A DNA stretch of 64,000 nt, taken from assembly GCA_018828145.1 (NCBI GenBank), contig JAHJWO010000003.1, positions 32,710-96,709 of the forward strand, in the 5' to 3' direction. Position 1 is the first letter of the stretch, and each line of letters starts with the position of its first letter. The translations under genes and the position numbers were made by a program. This document shows, piece after piece, positions 55,650 to 64,000 of this stretch. The stretch is from Alphaproteobacteria bacterium (GTDB taxonomy: Bacteria > Pseudomonadota > Alphaproteobacteria > Rhizobiales > Devosiaceae). The notes beneath the pieces were generated by a model that was not told where the DNA came from, searched no databases, and saw only the letters and a list, made by a program, of their open reading frames with translations.

Positions 55650-57785
55650 ATGGGCATTTATGGCGCTCTTTCCAGTGCGGTGACCGGCCTGCGGGCCCAG
55701 GCGCACGCGCTGGAAAACATTTCGGGTAATATCGCGAACTCCCAGACCACGGGCTACAAGCGCATCGAGACCGATTTTCTCGACCTGATCCCCGATGCCC
55801 CGATCTCGCGCCAGGTGCCCGGCGCCGTGCTGGCGCAGTCGCGCGGCACCAACAATGTGCAGGGCGATATCAAGACGGTCTCGGACGAGACGTTTATCGC
55901 GCTCAACTCCAACGGCTTCTTCGTGGTCGAACCCAAGATCGGCCAGTCGGACGGCAATGCGGTCTTCGCAGGCACCAATTTCTTCACCCGTCGCGGCGAT
56001 TTCGAAATCGACAAGGACGGTCTCCTGGTCAACGGCGCTGGGTACTACCTCAAGGGTCTGCCGATCGATACGCTGACCGGCAACATCTCCGGCTCGGTGC
56101 CCGAAGTTATCCGTCTCTCGAACAATTTTCTGCCGGCGCAGAAGACCAACCGCATCAACTACCAGGCCAACCTGCCGCAGTTGCCCAAGAATACCGGCTA
56201 CGTGGCCACCATTCCCAATAGCGAATTGCTCAATACCAGCAATTACGGCGGTGTTGCCGCGACGGCGACCGGCGACAGCCTGACCGTACCGGCATCTGCG
56301 GCCGGCTATGCCATCCCTGACGGAACGATTGATGCGCTGGGCGCCGGCTTCGCCGACGGCCAGACCCTCTCGCTCACCGTCAACGGTGTTACCCGCACGC
56401 TCGAGTTCCACAACAACGACCTTGCTGGTGTTGCGCCGGGCAATATCGGTGTCGATATTCAGCCGGGCCAGTCGATCGACGACGTGATGGCGGCGATGCA
56501 GGCGGCGATACAGGCCGGCGGCGGCGGTTTTACAACCGCGACGGTTGGTGCGGTGAATGGCAGCCTGCGAATTGGCCTGGGTGACAATATCACCGACACC
56601 TTGACGCTTGGTGGTACGGCGATGGCGGGGCTCAGCCTCAGCGCTGGCCCCTATTCGGCACAGGCGGATACGGCGCTTGACGCTCTCGGCAATGGCTTCG
56701 TGCCTGGCCAGACACTGACCTTCTCTGTCGGCTCCACGACGCACACGCTGCAGTTCCACAACAACGATGCCGGCTCGGTGACCGCGCCCAATATCGGCAT
56801 CAATATCCAGCCGGGCAACAGCATCGGCGATGTTATCGTCGCAATGCAGGCCGCGCTCCGGTCTACTGGCGGCGATTTTTCTTCGGCAACGGTGAGCGCC
56901 AATGCCAGCAATGAGCTCGTGGTCTCCATGGGTGGGTTCAAGACGTCTGCACTGACCGTCGGTGGCACTGCCGCTGCTGGGTTGGGCCTGGGCGGCGTCC
57001 ATAACAACGTCAACCCACCGTCTCGCCTCGCTACCATCTCTGCGGCAAATGATGCCCAGTTCAAGGCCAACTCGATCGCCGGCGGCGCCATAACGGTCTA
57101 TGCGGAGAACGGTGCGCCGGCCAACGTGCAGATGCGCTGGGCCAAAATCGACAGCGCTGCGTCGGGTGGAGCAGATACCTGGAACCTGTTCTACATGTCC
57201 GACAGTAGCGCCACGGGTACGCAGCCGATGTGGACCAATGTCGGGCAGGACTATGTATTTGCCGGCGACGGTTCGATTGCGCCTCCTGGCCTGCCCACGG
57301 TCATGATCAGCGATCTGGAAGTCAACGGCGTGGAGATCGGCGACGTTGAGCTCAAGCACGATACCAACGGCATTTCCCAGTTCGCCGACGTCAACGGCAC
57401 CGCAAACGTCTCCACCCTGAACCAGAATGGCTACGGGGCCGGTGAATTCGTTTCGGTGGCCATCAATGACAGCGGTCGTGTGGTTGCTACCTATTCCAAC
57501 GGCGAGCGCATCGACATGGCGCAGGTGGTGACGGCGGAATTCAACGCCATCAACAAGCTCAAGCGGCTGGATGGCGGCGTGTTCTCCAGTACCTCGGAGT
57601 CGGGTGAGGCCATTCTTGACCTGTCCGGTTCCGGTGTCATCGGTGGCGCACTCGAAGCATCCAATACCGACATCTCCGATGAGTTCACCAAGCTGATCGT
57701 GACGCAGCAGGCCTATGCGGCCGGTACGCGCATCGTCAGCACGGCCGATGAGATGCTCCAGGAAGCGCTCAACATGATCCGCTGA
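55650..57785 (+). CDS. flgE: Flagellar hook protein FlgE with two inserted repeat domains
   Basis: FlgE polymerises into the hook. The 711-residue protein has the N-terminal D0 motif (GIYGALSSAVTGLRAQAHALENISGNIANSQTTGYKR-type start) and the C-terminal SNTDISDEFTKLIVTQQAYAAGTRIV. Between them, residues 228-343 and 344 to about 450 are tandem copies of one domain (DALGAGFADGQTLSLTVNG and DALGNGFVPGQTLTFSVGS), resembling hook IN-type motifs. This makes it far longer than the roughly 400 residues of enteric FlgE. ATG 55650 follows GGAG and lies 42 bp after the predicted transcription start. Confidence 0.92.
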   Translation: MGIYGALSSAVTGLRAQAHALENISGNIANSQTTGYKRIETDFLDLIPDAPISRQVPGAVLAQSRGTNNVQGDIKTVSDETFIALNSNGFFVVEPKIGQSDGNAVFAGTNFFTRRGDFEIDKDGLLVNGAGYYLKGLPIDTLTGNISGSVPEVIRLSNNFLPAQKTNRINYQANLPQLPKNTGYVATIPNSELLNTSNYGGVAATATGDSLTVPASAAGYAIPDGTIDALGAGFADGQTLSLTVNGVTRTLEFHNNDLAGVAPGNIGVDIQPGQSIDDVMAAMQAAIQAGGGGFTTATVGAVNGSLRIGLGDNITDTLTLGGTAMAGLSLSAGPYSAQADTALDALGNGFVPGQTLTFSVGSTTHTLQFHNNDAGSVTAPNIGINIQPGNSIGDVIVAMQAALRSTGGDFSSATVSANASNELVVSMGGFKTSALTVGGTAAAGLGLGGVHNNVNPPSRLATISAANDAQFKANSIAGGAITVYAENGAPANVQMRWAKIDSAASGGADTWNLFYMSDSSATGTQPMWTNVGQDYVFAGDGSIAPPGLPTVMISDLEVNGVEIGDVELKHDTNGISQFADVNGTANVSTLNQNGYGAGEFVSVAINDSGRVVATYSNGERIDMAQVVTAEFNAINKLKRLDGGVFSSTSESGEAILDLSGSGVIGGALEASNTDISDEFTKLIVTQQAYAAGTRIVSTADEMLQEALNMIR
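56331..57000 (+). repeat. Tandem domain duplication within flgE
   Basis: Two units of about 110 residues follow each other with a 348-bp offset (first from 56331, second from 56679). Both contain FHNNDxxxVxxxNIGxxIQPGxSIxDVxxAMQAA. The DNA has diverged, so the duplication is not very recent. Confidence 0.85.
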
Positions 57786-57852
57786 GGCGGACCCAGCCAC
57801 TAGGTTCGGGGCCGGTGCCCCGGACCAGATTGCTCAGTGTGGAGTCCCTTGA

Positions 57853-59694
57853 ATGGGTCTGACGACGTCACTCACCAACGCTGTCTCCGGTTTGCGGGTC
57901 AATCAGGATTCCCTGGACATCCTGAGTCGCAACATCGGCAACGCCGGCACGCCCGGCTACCACCGGCAGTCGCTCAACGTCATCGACTACAATTCGCAGG
58001 ACAGCAGCTACGCCCGGTCCCAGGGGACCAATCGCGCCTTCAATACCAGCCTGCAGACCTATTATACCCGCCAGGTGTCGGACACCGCTAATTCCGGTGT
58101 GCAGGCTGCTTATCTCGACCGGTTTCAGGGCTTTCTGGGTAAGCCAGGCGCTGCCGGTTCGCTCGATACGGTATTCAGTGAGCTGCAGAATGCGCTCAAG
58201 GGTATCGCCACCAGTCCGGACGACTACAACTCGCGCGCCGAGGCAGTGGCGTCCGCCCAGAGCATGGTGGAGACGCTCAACCGGCTTTCCAACACGATCC
58301 AGGGCATGCGGCAGGAGACCGAAGGCCAGATCGCATCGAACGTTCACAATCTCAACGGCATGCTGAACTCGCTGTCCGAGGTGAACAGCCGCATGCTCGA
58401 TCTGGGCATGACGGACGGCGCCCGGGCGGCGCTGCTTGATCAGCGCGACCGGCTGGTGTCTTCAGTTGCCGAACTGATCGACGTGCGGGCCGACTATCGC
58501 GCCGACGGTACCGTGGCGTTGATGACCCGCTCGGGCGTGGGGCTGATCGACAATGGCGTCTCCACCTTCAAGTTCGAGAGCGCCGGCAACCTGTCGCCCA
58601 ATTCTCTGTTCGACCCGGACCCGGCCGAGACCAAGGTCGGCAAGATGACGCTGACGACCCCGTCAGGCCTCACTATCGACCTTGTGGCTCAGGGCGTGTT
58701 GCAGGGCGGTGAGCTGGGCGGGCTGATCACGCTGCGCGACCGCACGCTGGTTGAGGCGCAGGATCAGCTTGACGAGATAGCAGCGGGACTCGCGCAGGCC
58801 TTTTCCACGATCAAGTCACCCGGCACCGCGGCGGCCGATGGGACGGGCGCAGCAGGGCTCGACCTCGACCTTGCCAATATGCGGCCGGGCAATGACATTC
58901 TCTTCTCCTACTCCGAAGGTGGCGTCGACAAGCGGGTTCGCATCGTCAACACGACCGAGCCATCCGACTACATCGACGCAACGGGTCAGCGCGTCATCGG
59001 AATGGACCTTTCGGTGGACTCCACGTCGGTGGCCAGCCGGCTCGATGCGATGTTCCCCAGCCTTGCCATCAGCAGCACGGGTCCCAATAACCTCCGCATC
59101 CTTGATGACGGCGCCGCCGGCACTATCGACGTCAAGACCGGCGTGGTGCGCACAACCTCCTCGGGCCTGCAGGGCGCCGGTCTGGGCCTCAACCTGTTTG
59201 TCGACCAGGGCAATGCCGCCTTTACCAACAATCTCGATACTGATCCGCCGCAGAAGCAGGGCTTTGCTGCCCGCATCTCCATCAATCCGGCGGTGGTGGC
59301 CGACAATCGCCTGCTGGTTCAGTATGAGGTGGGCGGGACGCTGGGCGATGCCGATCGAGCGGACTACATCATCGATCAGCTCGAGAAGATGAATTTTGTC
59401 TCAGGCGGCAACCCTGCGGCCAATTCCGGACGCTTCCAGCTCACCGGCAATCTCGGCGAAGTCATCTCCCAGATTGTCGGTTTCCAGGGCTCGTCCGTCA
59501 ATGCCGCCATCACCAAGCGCGATGACCGCCAGCTGACGCTCGACACCATCGTCGACCAGATGCAGACCGAATATGGCGTCAATATCGACGAGGAAATGGG
59601 GCGGTTGATGGAGCTGCAGAATGCCTATGCGGCCAATGCTCGTGTGGTTTCGGTGGTCAAGGAACTGCTCGATGCCCTGTTCGCGTCAACCTAA
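57853..59694 (+). CDS. flgK: Flagellar hook-associated protein 1
   Basis: FlgK forms the first junction layer between hook and filament. The 613-residue protein has the N-terminal LTTSLTNAVSGLRVNQDSLDILSRNIGNAGTPGYHR-type D0 region and the C-terminal LMELQNAYAANARVVSVVKELLDALF coil, as expected. GGAG precedes the ATG. A hairpin (57804-57826) in the 67-bp spacer after flgE lacks a T tract, so flgE, flgK and flgL probably share the sigma-54 transcript. Confidence 0.93.
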   Translation: MGLTTSLTNAVSGLRVNQDSLDILSRNIGNAGTPGYHRQSLNVIDYNSQDSSYARSQGTNRAFNTSLQTYYTRQVSDTANSGVQAAYLDRFQGFLGKPGAAGSLDTVFSELQNALKGIATSPDDYNSRAEAVASAQSMVETLNRLSNTIQGMRQETEGQIASNVHNLNGMLNSLSEVNSRMLDLGMTDGARAALLDQRDRLVSSVAELIDVRADYRADGTVALMTRSGVGLIDNGVSTFKFESAGNLSPNSLFDPDPAETKVGKMTLTTPSGLTIDLVAQGVLQGGELGGLITLRDRTLVEAQDQLDEIAAGLAQAFSTIKSPGTAAADGTGAAGLDLDLANMRPGNDILFSYSEGGVDKRVRIVNTTEPSDYIDATGQRVIGMDLSVDSTSVASRLDAMFPSLAISSTGPNNLRILDDGAAGTIDVKTGVVRTTSSGLQGAGLGLNLFVDQGNAAFTNNLDTDPPQKQGFAARISINPAVVADNRLLVQYEVGGTLGDADRADYIIDQLEKMNFVSGGNPAANSGRFQLTGNLGEVISQIVGFQGSSVNAAITKRDDRQLTLDTIVDQMQTEYGVNIDEEMGRLMELQNAYAANARVVSVVKELLDALFAST

Positions 59695-59708
59695 CGGAGT
59701 AGCGCAAC

Positions 59709-61736
59709 ATGATCGTCAATAAGTCCATGTTCCCGCTGCAGTCAGGGTTTGGCGTCATTTCGCAGATGCAGGGGCGGTTTGCCGATCTGCAGACCCAGCT
59801 CGGCACCGGCATGAAGGCCTCGACGCTGGCCGATATGGGCCGCGACCTGCCCATGTCCCTCTCCGTCCGCGCCCGCTTGTCCAATATCGAGGGCTACTCG
59901 GCCAATATCGATACGGTCAGCCTCCGCCTGAGCTTTCTCGACAAGACGATGTCGCGCCTCGACCAGATGGAGGGTGAGGCGCGCAATGCCGCGGTGCAGG
60001 GCCAGTATGGCAGCAACAACATCAACATGGCGACTATTCCTGGCCTCTCGAAAGGGCGGCTCGACGAACTGGTGACCCTGCTCAACTCCGATGTTGCCGG
60101 CCGCTATCTGTTTGGTGGTTCCAATACTGATACCGCTCCCTTGCCGACGACCGATGTGCTGCTCAATGGCCAGGCCGGCAAGGCAGGCTTCCAGGCCGTG
60201 GTTTCCGAGCGCAAGGCCGCCGACGCCGGCACCGATGGCCGTGGTCGACTGACGTCCACCCATACCGCTGCGACCACGACCGTCACCCTGTCCGAGGATG
60301 GCGTGCACCCCTTCGGCATGAAGGTCTCGACGATCTCGAGCACCAGCGGCGAAGTCACCGTGACGCAGCCAGCCGCCGGCACCCTGCCGCTCGGGGATGA
60401 GGTCAGCGTCACCTTTGCACCAGCGCCTGCCGACCAGATCCAGTCTGGTCAGACCATTTCGATGGGCTTCACCCTGCCGGACGGCACCGAGACCCAGATC
60501 ACGCTGCGCGCCGTGACGGCAGCCGAGGCCAATGGCTCGAACAATGAGTTTGTGATCGGCCTCGATGCGGAAGAGACCGCGGCCAATTTCAAGACCGCGC
60601 TGGATGCAAGGCTGGTCGAAGTCGGCAAGTCGGAACTGTCGGCCGCCTCGACCTATGCCGCCTCGGAGAACTTCTTCAACGGCCCGGGCGAGCCGGTGCT
60701 GCGCGTGTCGGGGAGCCCCGCCACCGCCACCTCGCTCCGCGTCGCCGATGCCAGCGATACGGTCATGTGGTATGGAGGCCAGACGCCGGCCGTATCCGTG
60801 CAGGGACTGGGCCGGCTGGAGATCAGCAGCGCAGCCGCCAATTCGGTGACGCTGGGTGAGAAGGCGCCGGTTTCGGCCAAGCACGGCTTCCAGATCACCG
60901 GCATATCGCCCGATACCGCGAGCATCGACACCAGCTATGCCGCAGGCGACCCCAGCAGTGCCAGTGTTGCATTCACCGCTGTGCCGGCGGCCGGCGAGAC
61001 GGTCGAGGTGACCCTGACCGAGCCCAATGGCAATACCCGCACCCTGCAGCTGACGGCCGTTGTCGGCAAGGCTGGCCCGGGCCAGTTCAGCATCGGCGCT
61101 GATGCGGATGCCACGGCCGACAATTTCTCGACCGCCCTCAATGTGGTGGTGACCGAGGCGGCGATGGCTGCCGAGGGCAATCCGCGCCAGAGCGTCACGG
61201 CCAAGGTTGATGACGCCACCCGCGTGAATTACGGCATGGAAGCCAACGAGTCCGGCCTGCTGCGCCTGATGCGCACCCAGGCCGCGATGACGGTGGAAAC
61301 CTATCCGACCGAAGCCGACATCCGGGCCTCCTGCGAGCCGATGCGCCTGGCCGCCATGGCCCAGCCCGATGGCCCGCTTCGCATCGCTGCCCTCAGCGAC
61401 TACGAGAAGGCCGTCACTGCCGATATCCGCTCCGCCAATGGCCGCTTCGACGCCATGGCCAACCGCCAGCAGGACGCGCTTTCTGAATCGCACAATGCCG
61501 AAAAGGGCTCGATCGAGATCCTGACCATGGAGCTGGCGGTGGCCAGCATCACGCTCAAGAGCTCGACATCGCGTCACACGGCCTACAAGGCCCAGCTCGA
61601 CAACCTGCTGAGCGACATCGAGACGGTCAGCAAGGAAGATGTCGCCATGGAGATCCTGGCCCTGCAGACCCGCCTGCAGGCGAGCTACCAGGCCACGGCC
61701 ATGGTCAGCCAGCTCAGCATCGTGAACTTCCTCTAG
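59709..61736 (+). CDS. flgL: Flagellar hook-associated protein 3, enlarged
   Basis: FlgL is the second hook-filament junction protein. The flagellin-like N-terminus (SGFGVISQMQGRFADLQTQLGTG, about 1-170) and C-terminal coil (LALQTRLQASYQATAMVSQLSIVNFL) are clear. At 675 residues it is about twice the usual 300-350. The extra middle holds two related segments, near residues 231-330 and 417-510 (GQTISMGFTLPDGTETQITLRAV and GETVEVTLTEPNGNTRTLQLTAV). GGAG precedes the ATG, 14 bp after flgK. Confidence 0.92.
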   Translation: MIVNKSMFPLQSGFGVISQMQGRFADLQTQLGTGMKASTLADMGRDLPMSLSVRARLSNIEGYSANIDTVSLRLSFLDKTMSRLDQMEGEARNAAVQGQYGSNNINMATIPGLSKGRLDELVTLLNSDVAGRYLFGGSNTDTAPLPTTDVLLNGQAGKAGFQAVVSERKAADAGTDGRGRLTSTHTAATTTVTLSEDGVHPFGMKVSTISSTSGEVTVTQPAAGTLPLGDEVSVTFAPAPADQIQSGQTISMGFTLPDGTETQITLRAVTAAEANGSNNEFVIGLDAEETAANFKTALDARLVEVGKSELSAASTYAASENFFNGPGEPVLRVSGSPATATSLRVADASDTVMWYGGQTPAVSVQGLGRLEISSAAANSVTLGEKAPVSAKHGFQITGISPDTASIDTSYAAGDPSSASVAFTAVPAAGETVEVTLTEPNGNTRTLQLTAVVGKAGPGQFSIGADADATADNFSTALNVVVTEAAMAAEGNPRQSVTAKVDDATRVNYGMEANESGLLRLMRTQAAMTVETYPTEADIRASCEPMRLAAMAQPDGPLRIAALSDYEKAVTADIRSANGRFDAMANRQQDALSESHNAEKGSIEILTMELAVASITLKSSTSRHTAYKAQLDNLLSDIETVSKEDVAMEILALQTRLQASYQATAMVSQLSIVNFL

Positions 61737-61791
61737 CGACGCCGGCCCGCCGCCTTCGCGCGAGCCTATCGTTCACAGAGTTGCAAAAAAA

Positions 61792-61813
61792 AGCCCCGCA
61801 TCGCTGCGGGGCT
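61792..61813 (-). terminator. Rho-independent terminator after flaF
   Basis: AGCCCCGC and GCGGGGCT form an eight-pair stem around a six-base loop. On the minus strand the stem is followed by eight T residues, 26 bp after the flaF stop. The plus-strand side lacks a T tract, so it mainly ends the flbT-flaF message. Confidence 0.88.
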
Positions 61814-61838
61814 AATTGCATTGTCGGTAATTGGGGGG

Positions 61839-62213
61839 TCAGTTGCCGCGCAGGCCTGCAGCGATCTGGCGATTGAGCCGGACCAGCACGTCGAGCTGCT
61901 GTGGCTGCGGATTGGCCTCAAGCAGGATTTCGCGGGTCTGGTTCATGATGAACATGCCCAGATTTGCGATGTTCTGGCGGATTTCCTGGGGCAGGGGGCT
62001 GTCTTCCTTGGTCACCGCGGCCATGAAAATGATCCAAAGCTTGCGATTGAAGGTCAGCGCGGCCTTCAGTTCCTGCTGGGTACCGGTCGCCCACTCGTCC
62101 TTGACCTTCTGCAGGCCTGCGGCTGCCTTCATCAGGAGGGCAGATTCGCGTTCACGAGGGGATTCAACGACTTTGGTCGTCTGCTGGTAGGCCAGAGCGC
62201 CTTGCTGATGCAT
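61839..62213 (-). CDS. flaF: Flagellin biosynthesis regulator FlaF
   Basis: FlaF is a small cytosolic protein that promotes flagellin synthesis and secretion in alphaproteobacteria, opposing FlbT. The 124-residue protein has the family segments AYQQTTKVVESPRERESALL, FNRKLWIIFMAAV and LPQEIRQNIANLGMFI. It starts 50 bases inside the end of flbT in another frame, so the two should be co-translated. Confidence 0.93.
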   Translation of the reverse strand: MHQQGALAYQQTTKVVESPRERESALLMKAAAGLQKVKDEWATGTQQELKAALTFNRKLWIIFMAAVTKEDSPLPQEIRQNIANLGMFIMNQTREILLEANPQPQQLDVLVRLNRQIAAGLRGN

Positions 62214-62592
62214 GGTCTAGGAGGTCCTGTTCGTACTCAATAAGCCTTTGGGCTGCCTTCAGACCTTTGTAGAGAGACCCGGTTAATATCTCGTTGTTTA
62301 TTTGCTCCAAAATCTTTAGGGAAGAGGGAACGGCCTCCAGGAAATCCCGGCTCATATCGAAGTAGGCGCGCTTGGCAGTCTCGCCTTCGTCGTCGTCGAT
62401 ATACATCAGCTGTACGGCCAGGTAGATGCGCTTGGCGGGCGTGTTGGCCGTCTCGGAGGTGAGGATATCCTTCTCGCGCAGGATCGGCGCCCGCCCCTCG
62501 ATGAAGAGGCGCGTCCTCTGGTCCGAATTGGTGATGATGCAGTTGCCGACCAGCAGCTTTTCGCCGGGCTTCAGTTCGACCTTGAGCGCCAT
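62164..62592 (-). CDS. flbT: Flagellin translational repressor FlbT
   Basis: FlbT binds the flagellin mRNA 5' leader and limits its translation until hook assembly is complete. The 142-residue protein has LKPGEKLLVGNCIITN, RTRLFIEGRAPILREKDIL and YLAVQLMYIDDD, all typical. It overlaps flaF by 50 bases and lies 121 bp downstream of a flagellin gene on the same strand. Confidence 0.94.
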   Translation of the reverse strand: MALKVELKPGEKLLVGNCIITNSDQRTRLFIEGRAPILREKDILTSETANTPAKRIYLAVQLMYIDDDEGETAKRAYFDMSRDFLEAVPSSLKILEQINNEILTGSLYKGLKAAQRLIEYEQDLLDHASARRSGLPADDQSR

Positions 62593-62659
62593 TTAGCCTG
62601 CCTCCACGACTCGAGATTCGTCCTGACTGGTCTAGCTCGCCCATTCGGCGAAAACAATG

Positions 62660-62682
62660 AAGGCGGGCCTTTGGCCCGCCTT
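62660..62682 (-). terminator. Stem-loop after the flagellin gene
   Basis: AAGGCGGGCC and GGCCCGCCTT form a ten-pair stem with loop TTT, 31 bp past the flagellin stop. On the minus strand TTCATTGTTTT follows, a moderate terminator that would separate the abundant flagellin message from flbT-flaF. Confidence 0.8.
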
Positions 62683-62713
62683 GTGGATCGTATCGTGATG
62701 AACGAATGAGCGT

Positions 62714-64000
62714 CTAGCGCAGCAGCTGCAGGATCGACTGGTCGGCCTGGCTGGCCAGCGACAGCGAGTTCTGCGACAGCTGCTGGCGGGTCTGCAGCGC
62801 CAGCAGGTTGGCAGCTTCCGTGTTCATGTCGGCCAGCGTCAGGTTGCCGGCGCCGGTTTCGAGCGTATCGATCATGGCGGTGGTGAACGACTTGCGGTTC
62901 TGCACGATGGAGAGGTTCGAGCCGAAGGTGGAAGCCTGCGAGCGGACATCATCTAGCGCCGTCTTGAGGTCTTTCAATAGGCCGTCGACTGTAACGTCGC
63001 TGTCGAGCTGCTTTTCTTCCAATTGCGTGGGAACGCCCAAGTTGAGAGCGTTGACTGTCTCGCCATCTTTGGTCTGGATGTCGATTGCCGAGGTGCCGGT
63101 TTCGTTGAAGGTGATCGTCAGCTTGTCGCCGCGGAGCAGGTTGATACCGTTGAACGAAGCGTCGTCGGCGAGCTTGTCGAGTTGGTCGCGCAGTTCATTG
63201 AACTGGTCGGCCAGGCCGGCACGGACCGAGTTGCCGAGGATGTCGGCGGCGCCGGTGGAGGTGCCGTCGATGGCGCCGGACGCACTTACGCCGTCGACAT
63301 TCAGTTCCTGGGTTGACTGGTTCTCGATCCTCAACTTGCCGTTGTCATTGGAGGCACGCACCTTGCCGGCGAAGTCGCTGTTGGAGGCGTTGATCTCGGA
63401 AACGAGTTCGTCAACTGTCTTGGCGGTATAGGCCTTAGTCGTCACTTCGGTCGGGTCGGCAGCGGCGAAACCGAAATCGGCCAAGGTCAGTGCCGTACCA
63501 CCCGCGCCGTTGGCGATGGCACCAGCGGTGACGTCCACGGAGGCGTCGGAGAAGTCAGTGGCAGCAGGGCCGGTGAAAGTCAGGTTGTTGGAGTTATCCA
63601 GACCTGCCTTGACATCCATGCCGACGGCTTCAAAACCGCCGTTGAGAGCCTTGACGAGTTCGTCGCGGGTGACCGCAGAACCATCTGCAACAGACATGGT
63701 GAACGCAGTGGTGCCCGCATCGACGGTGATGGTGTCTGCGCCGGCCGAACCGCGAACGGTGACGGGGGTGGCACCGCCGCCATTGACGTTGATGGAGAAG
63801 TCCAGACCATCGGCGGCTTCGTTCAGATCAAAAGTGGCATCCGTTACCGCGAGGGTGGCAGTTGCCTTGGCGCTCTTGAACAGTCCGACGCTGGCATCTT
63901 CACCTTCTGCAAAGGCGCCACCCGACATGGTGAGGGTCTTGGCATTGGCCGCAGCGTCGGTGGTCACGCCGGTAGCCAGAGCGGCGGCGTCAAGCGTGTA
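62714..64000 (-). CDS. Flagellin (N-terminal part outside window)
   Basis: The frame is open to the right edge, giving the last 428 residues. The C-terminal D0/D1 coil (LRDQLDKLADDASFNGINLL, ANLLALQTRQQLSQNSLSLASQADQSILQLLR-type end) is diagnostic of flagellin. The variable middle contains hook IN-like segments (VNGGGATPVTVRGSAGADTI). The conserved N-terminal D0/D1 part and the leader on which FlbT would act lie beyond the window. Several flagellin genes often occur together in this group, so a neighbour may follow. Confidence 0.93.
   Translation of the reverse strand, partial: YTLDAAALATGVTTDAAANAKTLTMSGGAFAEGEDASVGLFKSAKATATLAVTDATFDLNEAADGLDFSINVNGGGATPVTVRGSAGADTITVDAGTTAFTMSVADGSAVTRDELVKALNGGFEAVGMDVKAGLDNSNNLTFTGPAATDFSDASVDVTAGAIANGAGGTALTLADFGFAAADPTEVTTKAYTAKTVDELVSEINASNSDFAGKVRASNDNGKLRIENQSTQELNVDGVSASGAIDGTSTGAADILGNSVRAGLADQFNELRDQLDKLADDASFNGINLLRGDKLTITFNETGTSAIDIQTKDGETVNALNLGVPTQLEEKQLDSDVTVDGLLKDLKTALDDVRSQASTFGSNLSIVQNRKSFTTAMIDTLETGAGNLTLADMNTEAANLLALQTRQQLSQNSLSLASQADQSILQLLR

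Overview
The window reads as a GC-rich chromosome segment of an alphaproteobacterium of the order Hyphomicrobiales, most like Devosiaceae. This is an inference from gene content: an IolC-DUF2090 fusion in an iolCDE operon, a cysG-DUF2849-cysI-cysH sulfur operon, the FlaF/FlbT flagellin control pair, and a giant coiled-coil protein resembling the polar-growth ring proteins GPR/RgsE of polar-growing rhizobia. No phage, insertion sequence, CRISPR array or rRNA was seen. There is one tRNA (Lys, CTT).

Layout. 1-6055: inositol catabolism, with iolC, iolD and iolE on the minus strand diverging from a Gfo/Idh/MocA dehydrogenase; the shared spacer carries GGAA-N6-TTCC boxes. 6077-7895: a TetR regulator with a palindromic operator, then ilvC and a strong terminator. 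7996-12210: an orphan radical SAM protein, then a compact GFA / UPF0303 / PhzF-like run and a four-helix membrane protein. 12307-14104: leuA preceded by a leucine-rich mini-ORF and a hairpin. 14163-18317: an acetyltransferase, a frameshifted nuclease-family gene, an aminotransferase, two very small genes and an MscS channel. 18412-22596: tRNA-Lys, a TerC-family protein, a FemAB-like/Wzx-like pair and an acetyltransferase. 22776-32501: acsA, a membrane protein with pre-peptidase-like domains, a GH3 hydrolase, an LpxH-like phosphoesterase, two tandem MFS paralogues and another acetyltransferase. 32714-37990: the 1758-residue GPR/RgsE-like protein.

38359-42980 holds an Hpt protein, an OhrR-like regulator divergent from an alpha/beta hydrolase, and prfC coupled to a methyltransferase. 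43030-50135 is a reductive sulfur block: ferredoxin, cysG, DUF2849, cysI, a cysH-DUF934 fusion, a ferredoxin-NADP reductase and a second ferredoxin. Together these would make siroheme, reduce APS/PAPS to sulfite, and reduce sulfite to sulfide with ferredoxin electrons. 50239-55422: an EAL phosphodiesterase, ycjX-ycjF, metA and a P-loop ATPase. 55582-64000: flagellar genes flgE, flgK and flgL behind a consensus sigma-54 promoter, facing flaF, flbT and a flagellin that runs off the right edge.

The observations most worth following are the leucine-rich leader before leuA, the inositol operator cluster, the GPR/RgsE-like protein with its DNA-level repeats, the sigma-54 promoter with enlarged hook proteins, the CysH-DUF934 fusion, and an unusual residue at the acyl-specificity position of MetA.
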